Assembly (NCBI RefSeq): GCF_963576615.1
Contig: NC_088714.1
Location: forward strand, 2,914,001-2,978,000
Source of the DNA: Watersipora subatra
Lineage: Eukaryota; Bryozoa; Gymnolaemata; Cheilostomatida; Watersiporidae
DNA: 64,000 nt
Direction: 5' to 3'
A program made the position numbers and the translations under genes. Of the stretch, positions 13,401 through 28,400 are shown in pieces (within the stretch, counting starts at the first letter, position 1; the number at the start of each line of letters is the position of its first letter). Under the pieces are notes generated by a model. That model did not search any database. It was not told the origin of the DNA and worked only from the letters and a program-made list of their open reading frames with translations.

Positions 13401-16400
13401 TTTTGTTTTCAAAACATTAATTTTTGTTTCTGCATGTGATATAAATATGGTTCGCTCATGTCACCTGTTCATGAATACAGTGCGTTCTCAGGATTTGATG
13501 TTGATACGTTCCAGGGTTTTCATCGTATGGTGAAAAAATCGTATGTAGAGAGATAGAGACCACTGTAATTATACAATGCAAATATCCCCTGGTAAAAATC
13601 TTCAAAATTTTATAAAAATATGCATATTGAAAGTTAGTAACAAAATAGTATGTTAACTTAAGTAACTATAGTTACTTACAGTAACTGTATTGTATTTAGT
13701 GTATTTTAATGGTTATGATCTGCAATAAACCAAATGCAGTATGTACGGTAAGGAGTTCTTACCTTCAAGACCTACATGTAACATAAACTATGAATTCACT
13801 TCAAATAGGTTTAGCTTACTAAACTCACACTTGAAACCATGTTTTAGCATGTATTTTTAACTACTTTACTGAATTTCAACTTTTTATCACTAAAATTTTA
13901 TCCCTCATCAGTTTCTGTCTTCACTTTCACTATAACATTTAGCCTGTCTGGTTAAAACCTTTTTCAACCTAATTCAACAAGAAAGGCCAAGCGATGTGGT
14001 TATCGAAAGAACACTTGACCATTTAATGGCCATCGGAAAAAAGAAATTTTGTTTCCTATACAGGATGTACATACCTTTAGATTAACGTGACTTGAGCTTG
14101 TACATGTAGCGAGTAAGGCAAAGACGGATCATTGCTAATTATGTTACTGTACAAGTGGAAACTAAACAGAAAAGAAGCAAAACTGCAAACTAAAAGAAGC
14201 TGTCTAATTCTGTCAAAGGGATCGCAACTCCAGTTTTTCTACTGGTTTTTAATGAAATAGTTTACCACTTTTGGGTGCTGAAAAGCAGAAATGGCCAGGA
14301 AAACACAGCTTTCTTGCTGGTGCAAAGATTGCTTTAAGAAAACAAGCTAAATTGGTGCAATGTAGAAGATAGCTACCTGATCAGTTATTGAGGATGCTGC
14401 TTGCTGGTGCGCTGTAAATGCTTATGCAAATTGCTAGCTAGCCAATGCTTGTAAAAGGATCTAGAGAATGTTGTAGTTAGTCTTGTATGAAATGTGCACA
14501 AGAATCAATGTAACCATACATACAGAAATTTGCACGTATTTATACCCTAGAGGGCAGGGGTATTACAACTACCATGAGTAGCTTGATGCATCCATCAAGC
14601 TACTCAAGGTAGCTTGATGGATGCATCAAGCATCCATCAAGCCACCTTGATGAGTTTTATACATACTCGTATGTATATAACTCATAAACTTATATATGAG
14701 TTACATACAATGATTTGTATTTACGTAGTAGAAAACAGGTTCGTCTGCAAAGACATGATTAAACAAGAAAATAGAACATAAAATCAAAATGAAATAAGTA
14801 AAACACGATTAAACATGACAATAAAACAAAATGAAAAAAACATGCCACACAAAGAAGATAAATAATTATATACGTTATACATGTATTGTACAGTTTTTTT
14901 TAGGTTCCAGTCCAAATTAGTAAAATAAACACTTAAAATTAAAAATTCTTTTTAAAAAACTCAATCTAATAGCACTTCTTCAGGTGTGCTTTCATCTCTA
15001 GCTTTTTTGTCAGATTTATTTATCATCTGTGCTTTTCGACACTTCTTTTGAATAAAAATCTAGCTAATGAAGTCTGTTGCTGAAATCTCCTCAAAATTTC
15101 TCTAAAATAGCTCATGCACCTTTCATTAACATTGTCTATAACACGGTCTGTAAAAACCTTTTTTGGATATTTATTTTCAATGAACTTTGTAAGGTTTTCA
15201 TATCAACTTATAACTTCCTTGATTTCTGCCCATGTAGGCTTTTCTGTCTCTTCTACTTCCTCGTCACTTTTTTCGCCACCAAATTGTTGCTCCTCTTGAA
15301 TGCTGATCTTGCGCATGGCCTGTAACTTCTTCAAGTTGTCAGTCGTAAGCTCCCCTTGCACTCGCTTCAATGGATTTCTTGTTTTTAATAATAATCGAAA
15401 TTGTTGATGGGTTGCAACCATATTCCTTGGCAATATTAAAAATACGGGCGCCTTCTTCCTATTTATTTATGATCTCTAACTTTGTTGTCATGTAAATCAT
15501 TTTTTCCTTCATGTTAAGTTTGTATCGGTCTCAGATTCCATAGCTAACGAATTAAATATAGATACTTGTAATTATAGACGTATGCTGAATAAATGTTTGA
15601 AGTAAAAGTGAGTATAACGCCAAAAATGAATATTTGTTTTCGATTATCATAATGTTGAATTTAAATGAATTTAGCTCGTTAAACACCTACTTGAAGCTAG
15701 GTTTTAGTATGTATTTTACTAAACTAATATTCAACTTCATCATAGACTAAAATTTTATCACATCTGTTTTCGATTTCGTTTTTACTATAACTTACAACGA
15801 ATAATGCTGAACTGCAATAGCTAAACACATACTTGAAGCCAAGTTTTGGTATGTATTTTACTAAACGTGAACTTTGCCATAGGCTAAAATTTTATGATTT
15901 ATCTGTTTTCAAATTCGTTGTTACTATAACTTATAGCGAATAGCGCTGAATTGATTGAGTGAGCGCCGTATCTCTTTCAGGCGTTGTGGGAGGGATTTCG
16001 GCAAATAGCATATCAGCGTTTTCATCGTAATCAGTAGACCGATCACAAATTTCTATTTCGAGAAAAAATTTTGATTGATATCGTATGGCGGAAAACAAAT
16101 TCGCCCTAGTATGGCCAGGCCGAAAAGCGTCGCGTTTCATAGAGTAAGGCAAAAAATCTTATAACAGGGGCATCATAACCAGTGGGGGCACGGTATTATT
16201 AATAAATTAGCGCGTGCATTCGCGAAAAGATTATACAGCATGTCAGTATATGGTAATAGCAAGGAGAATGTTAAGAATGCGGTAGCCTTGTGGTTAGGTA
16301 CGCTTGTCTACCAACTTGCAAATGCAATCTACGTGAGTTCAAATCCAGTATGAAGCGCATTTTTGGTTCCTTGATTTTAATCGCTATAGCTATTCAGCAG

Positions 16401-19400
16401 TTTTTAACCCTTTTGCCACAGCGCGTTTACGGCTGGAAAATCTCTAGCACACCAGAGCATTTACTAGGGCGATTTGAGCTTTCGACACGACCGCGTAAAA
16501 ACTGCATCAACTTTCATCAAAATTGAGGTAGATACATAAATTAACATGCATAGGAGTGCTGAGAAATTTTTCTACAAGCTGATACTTTTTTATGTAGATT
16601 TCTTGCAATTGCTTTCCTGCAAAAGTCTCAATTCGTTGAAGCTAACAGTTTGTTTTATTTTTGTACGTCATTTTCAACTGTATTTTATAATTAATAAAAT
16701 CAATTGACAATGTTGTATAAATAATACTTACATGGATTCATATTTTCACAACAATTTGCAAAAGAAATTGGTCGTCCAAGAGCATTGAAAGTGGAGTTAT
16801 GATCTCCGATGCAATGCAGTAGCGCCGCTCAAAATTCTCAGCGCGTGGCCCTAATGACCAGCGGAAAATGGAGGCTTGACATGGTCACCTACACTTGGCT
16901 ATAACTTGCATGCAAACTGGCATACAGCTACAAATGAATATGTATTAGAAAGCTTAGAAATTTCTCAACAGGCAGCCATTTATTCCCTGCAAATCGGCTG
17001 TAAACATTTTGGTCAACATTCTGATTTGACGAAGCTGTCAGCTTTTTACCATAAAATTTAGATAATAAATACAGTCAAACATGGATAACTCGTCCACGGA
17101 TAGCTCGAAAAAATGGTTAATTCGAACATTTCCTTTGGTCCATTCCCACGTAATGATAAATTGCTATAGATAACTCGAATTCAACACTGTTAATTCGAAC
17201 TGTTTTTTTGCCCAACAGCTACCGAAACGGTTGTTTTCGCTTTAGAAAATCACTTTATTCAAAGCCATAGAGGTAAACTTCATCTTTTCGTAATTCATAA
17301 GCGTCGTTATTACCACCATCGGCAAAATATTTTTGTCAACGACTTTTCTAAAAGTTTGGTGAAATTGGATTTATACTGCGATACGATGAATAGCACGGGC
17401 TAACCGGGTCACGCGCGCAAGAATTTTCGCCACGCACATACAAAACAAAAATCGCATGTTGTTTTGTATGTGCGTGGCGAAAATCCTTGAGTGCGTGACT
17501 CGGCTAGCCCGTGATGAATAGTTTTCCGACGTTGATTCCGTGTTGAATCAACGTCGGAATGTTGAATGTTTAAAACGTCTTAAAAATGTTGTAATTAAAC
17601 GTATACGTTGTCTGAGCTACAAAAAACTATTCATCGTTTGACCTAAACACAGAATACGTGTGTACATTCAATAAGTATCTATTGAAAAAGCGTGAGTGAT
17701 ATAGAATGTACCGTAAAACCTCGTAAAACTTCTAATTGAACTGCCTCGGAGTGTTGCTCTTAACGAATCCCAGGTAAAGTAAAGTAATCTGCATAAACTT
17801 CAAGAAAAAACGGCAAAATTGATCGTGGGTAAAACCCCAAAAGAAAAAAATGTCTTTTCCTTTGAGCATTTCAACAACGATCAAGTTTTGCCAATGTCAA
17901 TCTGAAAAACGTCCTGGCAATAACATCACCTCAAACAACAAACCAATCTCAAGTGATAGAAAAATCTCTATACTTTTTCATGAAAACGTTTTAAACTTTA
18001 CATTAGAAGCATTTAATTTGAAACAAGCCATTTGTGCTTTTGATTTATATTATAGTTTGTATATGTACATGTATCTACTAATAAATAAGTAAATATATGG
18101 ACTTGTGACAGTGCTCTGATAACTTGAATGCTCTGATAATTCGAACACTTTTGCTCGGTCCCTTGAAGTTCGAGTTATCCATGTTTGACTGTACATTGTT
18201 TAGAAGCAATAGCTCTAAGAAAATGGTTTATGATGAGCATCTGCATGGTGTAATATTTGTTTGCAAGACGTAGCAAAAAAGAGGTAGTCCAAGTGCATCA
18301 AAAGCAGAGTTAGGCGCTCCTGTGCATTGCGGGTGCAGATCTTAGAAATGCTCATGACGCCATGTCGATAAGCAGTGCACGAGATGGCTGACAAGACCTG
18401 ATATGGCTGTTCAAACTCTGCTATAACTTTCGTGCAAATTGGCATTTAGCTGCAAATGAATATGCATTTGAAAGCTGAGATAGTTTCTAGACTGATTTTT
18501 TCCTCCGGACAGCTTGCGAAGCCTTTACAACCTGATATCTATATATTAATAGTTATGATTTTTTGCAGATTTTAGTTATGATCTTATGCATTTCTTGAAA
18601 CTAGATTTATGAAACAATTTTGCACATTGCACAAATTCATGTGTGCTGCAGCAAAAATTATTGTGCATTAAAAGAATTAAGTTGTGAACCTGCATTGGCA
18701 CATTTGGTGAAGCAGCACAAGACAGGAGGCAACATTTATTACGAGCACAAACAGCAAATCATGGACTGCTAGAATGCATGAGAACTGAACTATTTGATAA
18801 TATGGGTGCCCTAAAAAGGGTGGTTTGCAACAAATACAACCTGTAAATGCACAACAAATACAACCTGTAAATGCACAACAAATACAATACATAGACAATG
18901 ACATCTTAGCAAGTGTATGTACAAAAGCAAGTGATACAAAGCAATGAAGCATTTGCAGATGCTAAATAAAGTTTGTAATGAATTTATTTAGCGTGGTGAG
19001 CATCAAAACATGACTCGCACAAAGGTACTCCACATGTTAGACATTTGAATTTAGTTTCGCATCGCTTAGGGGTGTTGTCATCAGTGCGCCTTTTGCAGTG
19101 CCTACAAATTCTGTATTTTGCTGGTCTACCTTTCCCTGGACTATTTGTCACTATTCGATGAATAGAAGAAGTTGAAGCGCGGGAATACTGTTTTTGCGAC
19201 AAGAACCAGTATATTCAAATATCTAATGAATTAATTTCTGTCGAAACCGTAAGTTATTTTACAGCTGGTATGGATTCTATAAACTATGGCCGCATTGTAT
19301 ACACAAACATCTAATAAATGAAAAAATAGTTTTTTGTACCATTTCATGGTTTTACGCGCAGCGTTATAATAATGCAAATTTTGATCAGATTTGTCAACTC

Positions 19401-22400
19401 CCCCATGTATTTGTTGTAATCCTAAATAACAGCTGGTTTGCAAACTTTATCCCCTTCATAATTTACTTAGCCTGTATTTGCGACTTCCATGTTTTTATGC
19501 ATAGTTGAAATTACAGAAATATATTTTTTATCTCTCCAACAGCCAACCATACTTTCTCCATTAGAAAAGCTTGTTGTCTCACCTTTTTTAATTACTTTTC
19601 CATTACACATTTTCAAACCTTTGGGGACACTTTTTCTGTTTGGACGCAAAGTTCCACAAACATGATATAAGTTCAGCTGTTAACTCTGGCGAATTATAAA
19701 AATTATCCATAAATAAACAATGACCTAAATTTAGTAAGCCACATTAATTTCATGACTATGTTTTGAGTGATTCCTCTACCAGTTCCTTCGGCTTGCTCTC
19801 GCTCATCACCAATGTACACAGACAGCTTGTGCACATAGCCAGAGACAGCATCGCAGAGAGCAAATAGCTTTATTCCAAATCTAGATCTTTTAGATGGAAT
19901 ATACTGTCTGAAGCGGAGTCGTCCTTTCCAAGCCAGCAAGCTTTCATTTATAGATATAAATTTACCAGGCAGCAAAACAGAAGATAACCGGTCACATATC
20001 ATGGCAAAAACATTTCCTAGTTTGAACAATTTATTGCCAGCAGGGTTTTCCAAGTTGTCAGTGAAATGTAAACTGTTTAAAACCATTGAAAATCTGTTTC
20101 TTGAAATAATTTTACTAAACACTGGTGTAGATAACTAATGATCAGTAGACCAGTAAGACGACAGAGTAGGCTTCCTGACAATACCCATAAGCAAAATTAA
20201 ACCAAAAACTCGCCAAATATCTTTTTCATCGACAAGCTGCCAGGCATTGCCATGTTTTTGAAGGCCATATCTATTTGTTTCATTAACTATAACATTCACT
20301 ATGGCCGATGTAATAAACTTTAAATTGCCCAAAATACTTATCTGTCTAGGAATTCGGCTTCTCACGCCTGCCAAGCTGTCATCAAAAGGAAATTCTTTGG
20401 GTTTTAAATCGGCTCCTCTTTGAAATCCGTCATGACTCTCTCTTTCAACGCCGGTCGTTTCACTCTCACTTTCACACTCCGATTCACTCTGTTGATCTTT
20501 TTCACTTTCATTGTCTTCTTCACATTCTTCGGCACTAAAATCCTCTGCTTCACTTTCAAACCAGTCAAGATCTTCCTGTAAACGAATCTTTTTAGCAGCG
20601 CTTGAAATATCACGTCTGTTCATGATGATAAGCTTTCCATAAAGAATGTTTAACTTCTAGCAACGTGTTCTTTTTGCACATGCGTATAAGGGACCAATTA
20701 TAGCCTCAAAATAGTAGTATGATATCTTTTAAAACTCGTCAAATTAATAATTAAAAATTTTAGTGCCATTTTTAAAATAAATAAATGAATTCAAAAAATA
20801 CCTATCGAAGACTCAGATCCGACGGGCATACACAGGTTTGGTGCACTGATACAGCGCTCTCAACACTTAAATTTAACCTTTTCCACCTCGTTCCCGTAAA
20901 TTTATCTTATAAAAGCTGCAAGTTGCTAGAGCGCTATTCTAAAAATTATTTAGCACAAGAAGGCGTGATCGTTCATCATAAGTCGCACTACTTGTGACAA
21001 TTATTAATTTTCTGAAGAAATTATTTTTAAAACAGTTCCAAACTCAATAGAGTGAGTCTAATAACATTGTTAACATTCTTTTTCTTTAATATAGAGTAGC
21101 TTTTTACTATAAAATGAACTATTCACTAGTTATGAGCAAAATGACCCATGAATTCTTCACATGTTAATCGATTAGTTTGAAACTATTCAGATGTTGTATC
21201 ATTATTCGTTTATGCAGTCCAACCTTTTCCTACAAAGTTCATTCTTTGTGAGGTTTGCTTTGTTATGTCAAAACTGACATATTTTGGGACAAAATGCATT
21301 TATAAATACACTGTAAATCGTTTAGTTTGTTTTACATCACACAAACACCATAATAGGCATAAACCTTATTGTGTAAATTATCCATGCTATTAAAAAAGTT
21401 CATTATAATGATCAGTGCAAAAACCATGTTATATATAAAAGCTAAACTAGGTGTAAAAAACTGTCTTACTAGAAAAAGTCACAATCAATAAATAAAGGAT
21501 TTTAGTCTTGCTTCACTGAACCGACACATAAACGGAAGTGGAAGCTAAGCATTGCGTGGGTTTGGCGAAAATTTTTCAACTAACTTGGTGTCTACATCTT
21601 TGTTCTAAATGTTTTGTTCATTTAATTTTCATCAGCCTCTCACTTTTACTTAGGCTACAACACTCTTCAATGTTTCAAGAAACTATAAGAGTTATACATG
21701 TATATTGGAACTTACTTTCAATGTAGAATAAATTTCTACTAGCATTTTATTTTGCATGTTAAAAAGTTTCTGTTTCTATAGGATTAACTTTAAAGCTTTT
21801 CTAGTTTTTGCTCTAAGTGATCGGAAAAAGCTTTTGTCAGTTTGTGGCAGCAAGGTGTAAATATTGTTCATTTCGAAAAAAGTGTGGCTGCTTAAAAAAT
21901 CCAATGTTTTGGTAATATTTATAATAGCAAACTTCAGGGTTTGGTTGTACGAATGCTTTTGAAAAATCCGACAGCAACAATGCACAGGTCTCCCAAATGT
22001 ATGGTGTAATGTGTCACTTGATCCATTTTCAAAGAATCATCACTCGAAGTATTAATGTACCTGTTATGAAAGTTGCTGGCTGATTTGCTATAGCTCGTAA
22101 ATTGACATTTCAGCCGTTGCTGACGCTATCAGAACAAGTCTCGGTCCTAAAGGGATGGACAAAATGATTCAAGCTAGTAATGGAGATGTGACAATTACAA
22201 ATGATGGAGCCACCATTTTAAAACAGATGAAACTTCTTCATCCTGCTGCTAGAATGGTAAATTACAGGCACTGTTGCGCTATGAAAAAATTTTCCATCTC
22301 ATGATCACAACACATATTTTCAATATTTATCACGCGAGTGAACACCTTTGAAAAAATTGGTGATGTCTGTATAGTGACAATAGAAATATTGTTTCTATTT

Positions 22401-25400
22401 GTTGAGATTGTTGATCTGTCGCTAGCAACACCCGTAAAGCTCTTTGGTTTGATAAAAATTGTTGTCGGGTTGCGTTCATTTAGTCAGTCACATAGTGAAT
22501 TACATGCGTTGAACGGTTTCCATAGTGATAGACAAATGTTGGCCAACTCACACTAGTTACTGTGAGAAAACTTCATAATTGATAGGGAGTACCGCACTAA
22601 TGTTAGTGACTGTATTAGACATAATTGATAGGGACCAGCACTAATGTTAGTGACTGTATTAGACATAATTGATAGGGACCAGCACTAATGTTAGTGACTG
22701 TATTAGACATAATTGATAGGGACCAGCACTAATGTTAGTGACTGTATTAGACATAATTGATAGGGAGTACCAGCACTAATGTTAGTGACTGTATTAGACA
22801 TAATTGATAGGGAGTACCAGCACTAATGTTAGTGACTGTATTAGACATAATTGATAGGGAGTACCAGCACTAATGTTAGTGACTGTATTAGACATAATTG
22901 ATAGGGAGTACCAGCACTAATGTTAGTGACTGTATTAGACATAATTGATAGGGAGTACCAGCACTAATGTTAGTGACTGTATTAGACATAATTGATAGGG
23001 AGTACCAGCACTAATGTTAGTGACTGTATTAGACATAATTGATAGGGAGTACCAGCACTAATGTTAGTGACTGTATTAGACATAATTGATAGGGAGTACC
23101 AGCACTAATGTTAGTGACTGTATTAGACATAATTGATAGGGAGTACCAGCACTAATGTTAGTGACTGTATTAGACATAATTGATAGGGAGTACCAGCACT
23201 AATGTTAGTGACTGTATTAGACATAATTGATAGGGAGTACCAGCACTAATGTTAGTGACTGTATTAGACATAATTGATAGGGACCAGCACTAATGTTAGT
23301 GACTGTATTAGACATAATTGATAGGGACCAGCACTAATGTTAGTGACTGTATTAGACATAATTGATAGGGAGTACCAGCACTAATGTTAGTGACTGTATT
23401 AGACAAAAGTGTGTGTATATACATACTTATATGCATATAATATGTAAATGCATGTATATACATGCATGTAATTGTCAAATATCTGTTTTTATTATTCTTT
23501 ATTGGGTTGTGTGTTAGTTATCAGCTTACTTTTGCTAATGCTTGATCGTAATAAAGTAGCCAGTTCTTGAACTCTGATAGTAATAACCCTCAGTAATGTG
23601 TCCACTGTCACAGTTGGTGGAGCTGTCAAAGGCCCAAGATATTGAAGCAGGAGATGGAACGACATCTGTAGTAGTCATCGCCGGTGCTTTGTTAGATGCC
23701 AGTGCTAAGCTTCTTGCACGAGGTACGTCATCATGGTTAGCCCTGTTATTGGTTATTACGCTACAGCATTAATATAATTATTTCACATGTAGGCATACTA
23801 AACTATAGCTGGCACAACAACTTAGTAAATGAAGTAGTCCAGATGTCTATTGTCTAACAACATCTCCTAAAATCATTGTATAACAGATTAATTGACCACG
23901 GTTATTCCCTATTCACCATGTGCTGCTTTTTATGTAGGCATTCATCCAACCACCATCTCTGATGCCTTCCAAGAAGCAGCTATCAAAGGTTGTGAAATAC
24001 TGGAGAACATGAGCACACCTGTTGAACTGAATGATAGGGAAAGCTTGCTCAAATCTGCTTCTACTTCTCTTAACAGTAAAGTATGTGACACCAGCGCACA
24101 TATTATCATCTGGCTGATTACCAGCCAACCGAAACTGCATTTTTCTGACTTAGCATGAATTTAATTTCATCACTAAATTTGTGAATAGTTGATAGACTAA
24201 CTAACACTACTATTAGTGATAGTTGTGCTCCCGGCAACATTAATATATAAGTCCAGTCAGCGTTGAATATTAGTAAGCAGGATAACAACATTAACAACAT
24301 GACACTTTAGTGTTACCAAAGAATATATAGTTCCACTCATCTTTCGAAGATTAAGTGAATGTCACATTACTATGCAACCAAATCATTCATCAAATGTCAA
24401 CTATTTAGCCCAGTTCTTTCCCACCAATTCTGTATCATAATCAAACATTCATACAATGTTAATTTCATCAAAAATTGCCTTTCCCTGATGTATTCCTTCG
24501 AGTTGAGATATTAGGAGTAAAATTTACCTCAATGATTTATATTTGAAAAAACCTGCTTTGCCAGAGAGATGTTGAATATTCGAATGATGTTAATCCATGG
24601 CTACTGAGCAGGTGTAACACTTGCTTACTGAAAAATGTGACTCCTAACTGTCTTTACTAATCAACTTTCTCTCACATCTCACGTAGGTTGTCTCACAATG
24701 CTCATCGGTGCTATCTCCTATTGTTGTTGATGCAGTACTGAAAGTAATTGACCCAGCTGTCGCTACCAATGTGGATCTCAGAGATATTCGTGTCATGCAA
24801 AAGCTTGGGTAAGCATAATAGTTCTTGTATTCTATTGTTGAACAAGCTCAGTGATTGTCAAAGGTATGCTAGTAGATGTTTATTTAGCGGTGATATTTGT
24901 GTTTGTTGGATGTGGGTAAGTTAATATGGATTTATACAATTTAGGGGCACCGTGGAGGACACCGAGCTGGTGGATGGCTTTGTATTTGATCAGAAGACCT
25001 CTGGTGCTGGAGGGCCAAACAAGGTGGAGCGGGCAAAGATTGGATTAATTCAATTCTGCATTTCTCCTCCTAAAACTGATGTAAGCCTATATGACTTGAA
25101 ATTATACATTGTAGTTGGTTTTTGTTTGTTTTTTTCAAAACGATTTACTTTTTCTAGCTTGATGACAATTACATGTAGTAGGCTTTTTTCTTTAAAAATA
25201 ATTAAATTGAACGATTAAAAATTGATTTTAAAGGGACAAATGAGGAATTCAGTTAACTCATTCGCAACCGACTAACTTTCATGCGATCTACCTCAAACAC
25301 CAGTCATTTCTCAGAAAAATGCTATAATTTAACTTACTGCTACAAGAAACTGAATTGAGATACCCTACAGGATGAAATTATTCGATGGATTTAATAATCC

Positions 25401-28400
25401 GCGAGTTCGCGTACAGTCTATTCCGCGAATTATTAAAATCCGCGAATAATCAGTTTTGTTTTTAACACAAGGGAGAATAACTACTGCCTCAAATTAAAAA
25501 CTAGCCTTTAGGCAGTGTTAGTAAACGTAGCTGAGTTCCAAACTCTTAAAATCGCCGCCGGGGCTTTGAGTTAAGACCATTACCAATGCATCACACTTCT
25601 TTACAAAATTATTCAAGGTTGTCACAAATTATTCGTCACGGCACCATCATCGAAAAAATGTTTCCTGCAGTTCTTTACGTTAAAAAACTCATAAATTACC
25701 ACAAACTGTTGGTTCACCAAAAGCCTCCAAATCGATGAATATTCATGAAAACCTCCGGATGCAGCCAAAGATTTATAGCTTAGCATGATCGACATATATT
25801 TATCAGCTAAATCGAAACCTAAACACGTGGTATATGCACGAGAAGGTTTTACTCTATTGCTAGCTGCTTGCATGGATTAATTTATTTGCGAATGTGTTCA
25901 TCCGCGAATATGCATGAAAAAACAATTTTCACGAAATTTAGCTCCGCTAATAATTTAATCCTGTAGGGTAGGTTACCCATTCACTTTTTAAAATAACCAG
26001 CTAAAGGTCCGGCCACACGTAACGAATTATTCGTTCAATCTGACCGAATCCACGAATTTCACAGAATTCACAGATCTATTCTGCCGAATATGCTAGATTC
26101 GTCTGAGCTGTGCATGCACACCGAATTCGTTACCGAAACGCGTTTAATTGGCTAACCAATTTTTTTAGCGAGCACGATTCTATTAGCTTTGACAAGTGAT
26201 ATAGTCCAAGACACGTACGACGACACACAATAAAAGTATCACCGCGATATGACTTGATACATACGATGCAACTGCCTATATGCGCTAGAGATAGCGACTG
26301 TTTTTGCGACGGAGCTTTTGCTGCATAAAAAGAAATTATTATTATTGAAAAAGAAATAATTCATAACTTCTAAAATATCTAAAAAAAATTCTAGATACAC
26401 GATGAGAAGTTCCTGTCATGGTGAACCAACGAGAGAGAACCAACAATAGCGCATATAGGCAGTTGCATCGTATGTATCAAGTCATATCGCGGTAAAACTT
26501 TTATTGTGGGTCGTCGTACGTGTCTTGGACTATATTACTTGTCAAAGCTAATAGAATCGTGCTCGCTAAAAAAATTGGTTAGCCAATTAAACGCGTTTCG
26601 GTAACGAATTCGGTGTGCATGCACAGCTCAGACGAATCTAGCATATTCGGCAGAATAGATCTGTGAATTCTGTGAAATTCGTGGATTCGGTCAGATTGAA
26701 CGAATAATTCGTTACGTGTGGCCGGACCTTTAGTCTTCTCTTTCAAATGGTATAAAATTCAGATAGAGATTTCATATTACTTACATGTAGAAATGTGTTT
26801 CAAAGAAGGTAGTTTTAGAAAGTTTCTGATTTTTAAAAACCTTTGCTCGCTGAAACAAAGTTGAAATTTCACAATAAAAATGTTGAAAATATAAGTAGTT
26901 TAGCTAAAATTATTGTTTTGCTACATACTATACACAGTTATAACTAATATCTTTTATAAATAACAGTTAGTCATGAACGTAAAAATCATGAAGCTTTAAT
27001 TTCGAACATTTGCTCGCGAGGATCATCCTTCAAACCAAAACATTCATGCCAACATAACTCAAATAAACTGTCATCAACTTGTTTTAAATAATAAAAAAAT
27101 ATGTTCAATAACTCTGTTCTTGACTTTTCAGGCTTCATAGACAGCTCTAAGAATCAATATGATCCTATCGAAAGTGAATAATAACTTTAGTCTGAACGCG
27201 GCTGACTGCCTAAAAAGTGCATTTTTATTTGAGCATAACGATTCAAATTGGCAAAATTAAAAGTTAATAAAAACTTTGAAACATCAATTATGTTTCAATT
27301 TGATTTATGCAGTCTTTCACTGTCTTATCACTTCTGAATCTGCATATTTACTTCTGGAATTGAAAAAAAAATTGATCGTGAACGATAAAATTTTAAGTCA
27401 CCATGATGGTTTCCAGTTTTTAAGTTGACGTCTATTTTATGGGTTTAGTATTTTGGTTATAACTTTTGCCAGAGATATCATTGAAGCATTTGATAAGTTT
27501 TTCTGATTGGCCAGAAATTTCTCTTCCTAACTAATCAGAAATCTTCTTCTACAACTTAGAAATGACTGTCAATGGAATGGATAAATTTCCAAGGCGAGAT
27601 AACTCATGTTGGTAGCCTAGCTACGATATAAATTCACGAGTTAACTCATGATGGTTGCGAATGTGTTATATCAGAATAATTCATAAAAGGTTGAAATATG
27701 CAATCTTTTTAGCAAATCAAGGTAAATAATGTAGGCCTAATAATATAGTGTAAGTTATGTAATATCCTTCATTGTACAAAGAATATGAAATTGTGGATAA
27801 CTTTTGGTTTTATGTTTAAACAGTAACTGGGCCTTATGAAGTCTAAAACTATAAGCATTTCCCTGTTTAAAGATGTGGTTGCGTCAAAAAATTCAATTTA
27901 ACGAAATTAAGACCCATAAAAGGCTAAAACATCGGCTACAATTTGATGCCATTTTTGTCTTTGTAGACCAACCCTGTCCAGAGATATATGCGTTTGAATG
28001 AGGCCCTCTTTTAAACGCTCACGTTCCAGCGGGTGCTTCTTTCGTGACGTCACAAGCAAGATATCTGAAACGAAACCGCGAGCGATAAATATGAGCTCTA
28101 TTTGTTAGCCAATCATGAGCGCGAAATTTTTATATAGGCCGTAATAAATGTTATCACTCGTAAAACGCGTTGTCTGTGATCTCGAAGATACTCATCGTTA
28201 GAGAATTCATTCTCATTCGTTAGAGAATTCTCATCGTTACTGATTCAACGCGTTTCAACAATTACTAAGTTATACATAGTTTTAAAATGGCTTCAAGTTC
28301 GAGCGACTGCGACTCAGAGTTATCTGAGCAACTTTTAGTAAAAGATTGGAGTAGACAGCCTATGGTCAAAGCTGACAGGCGTCAGCAGCGTTTTGCTGCA

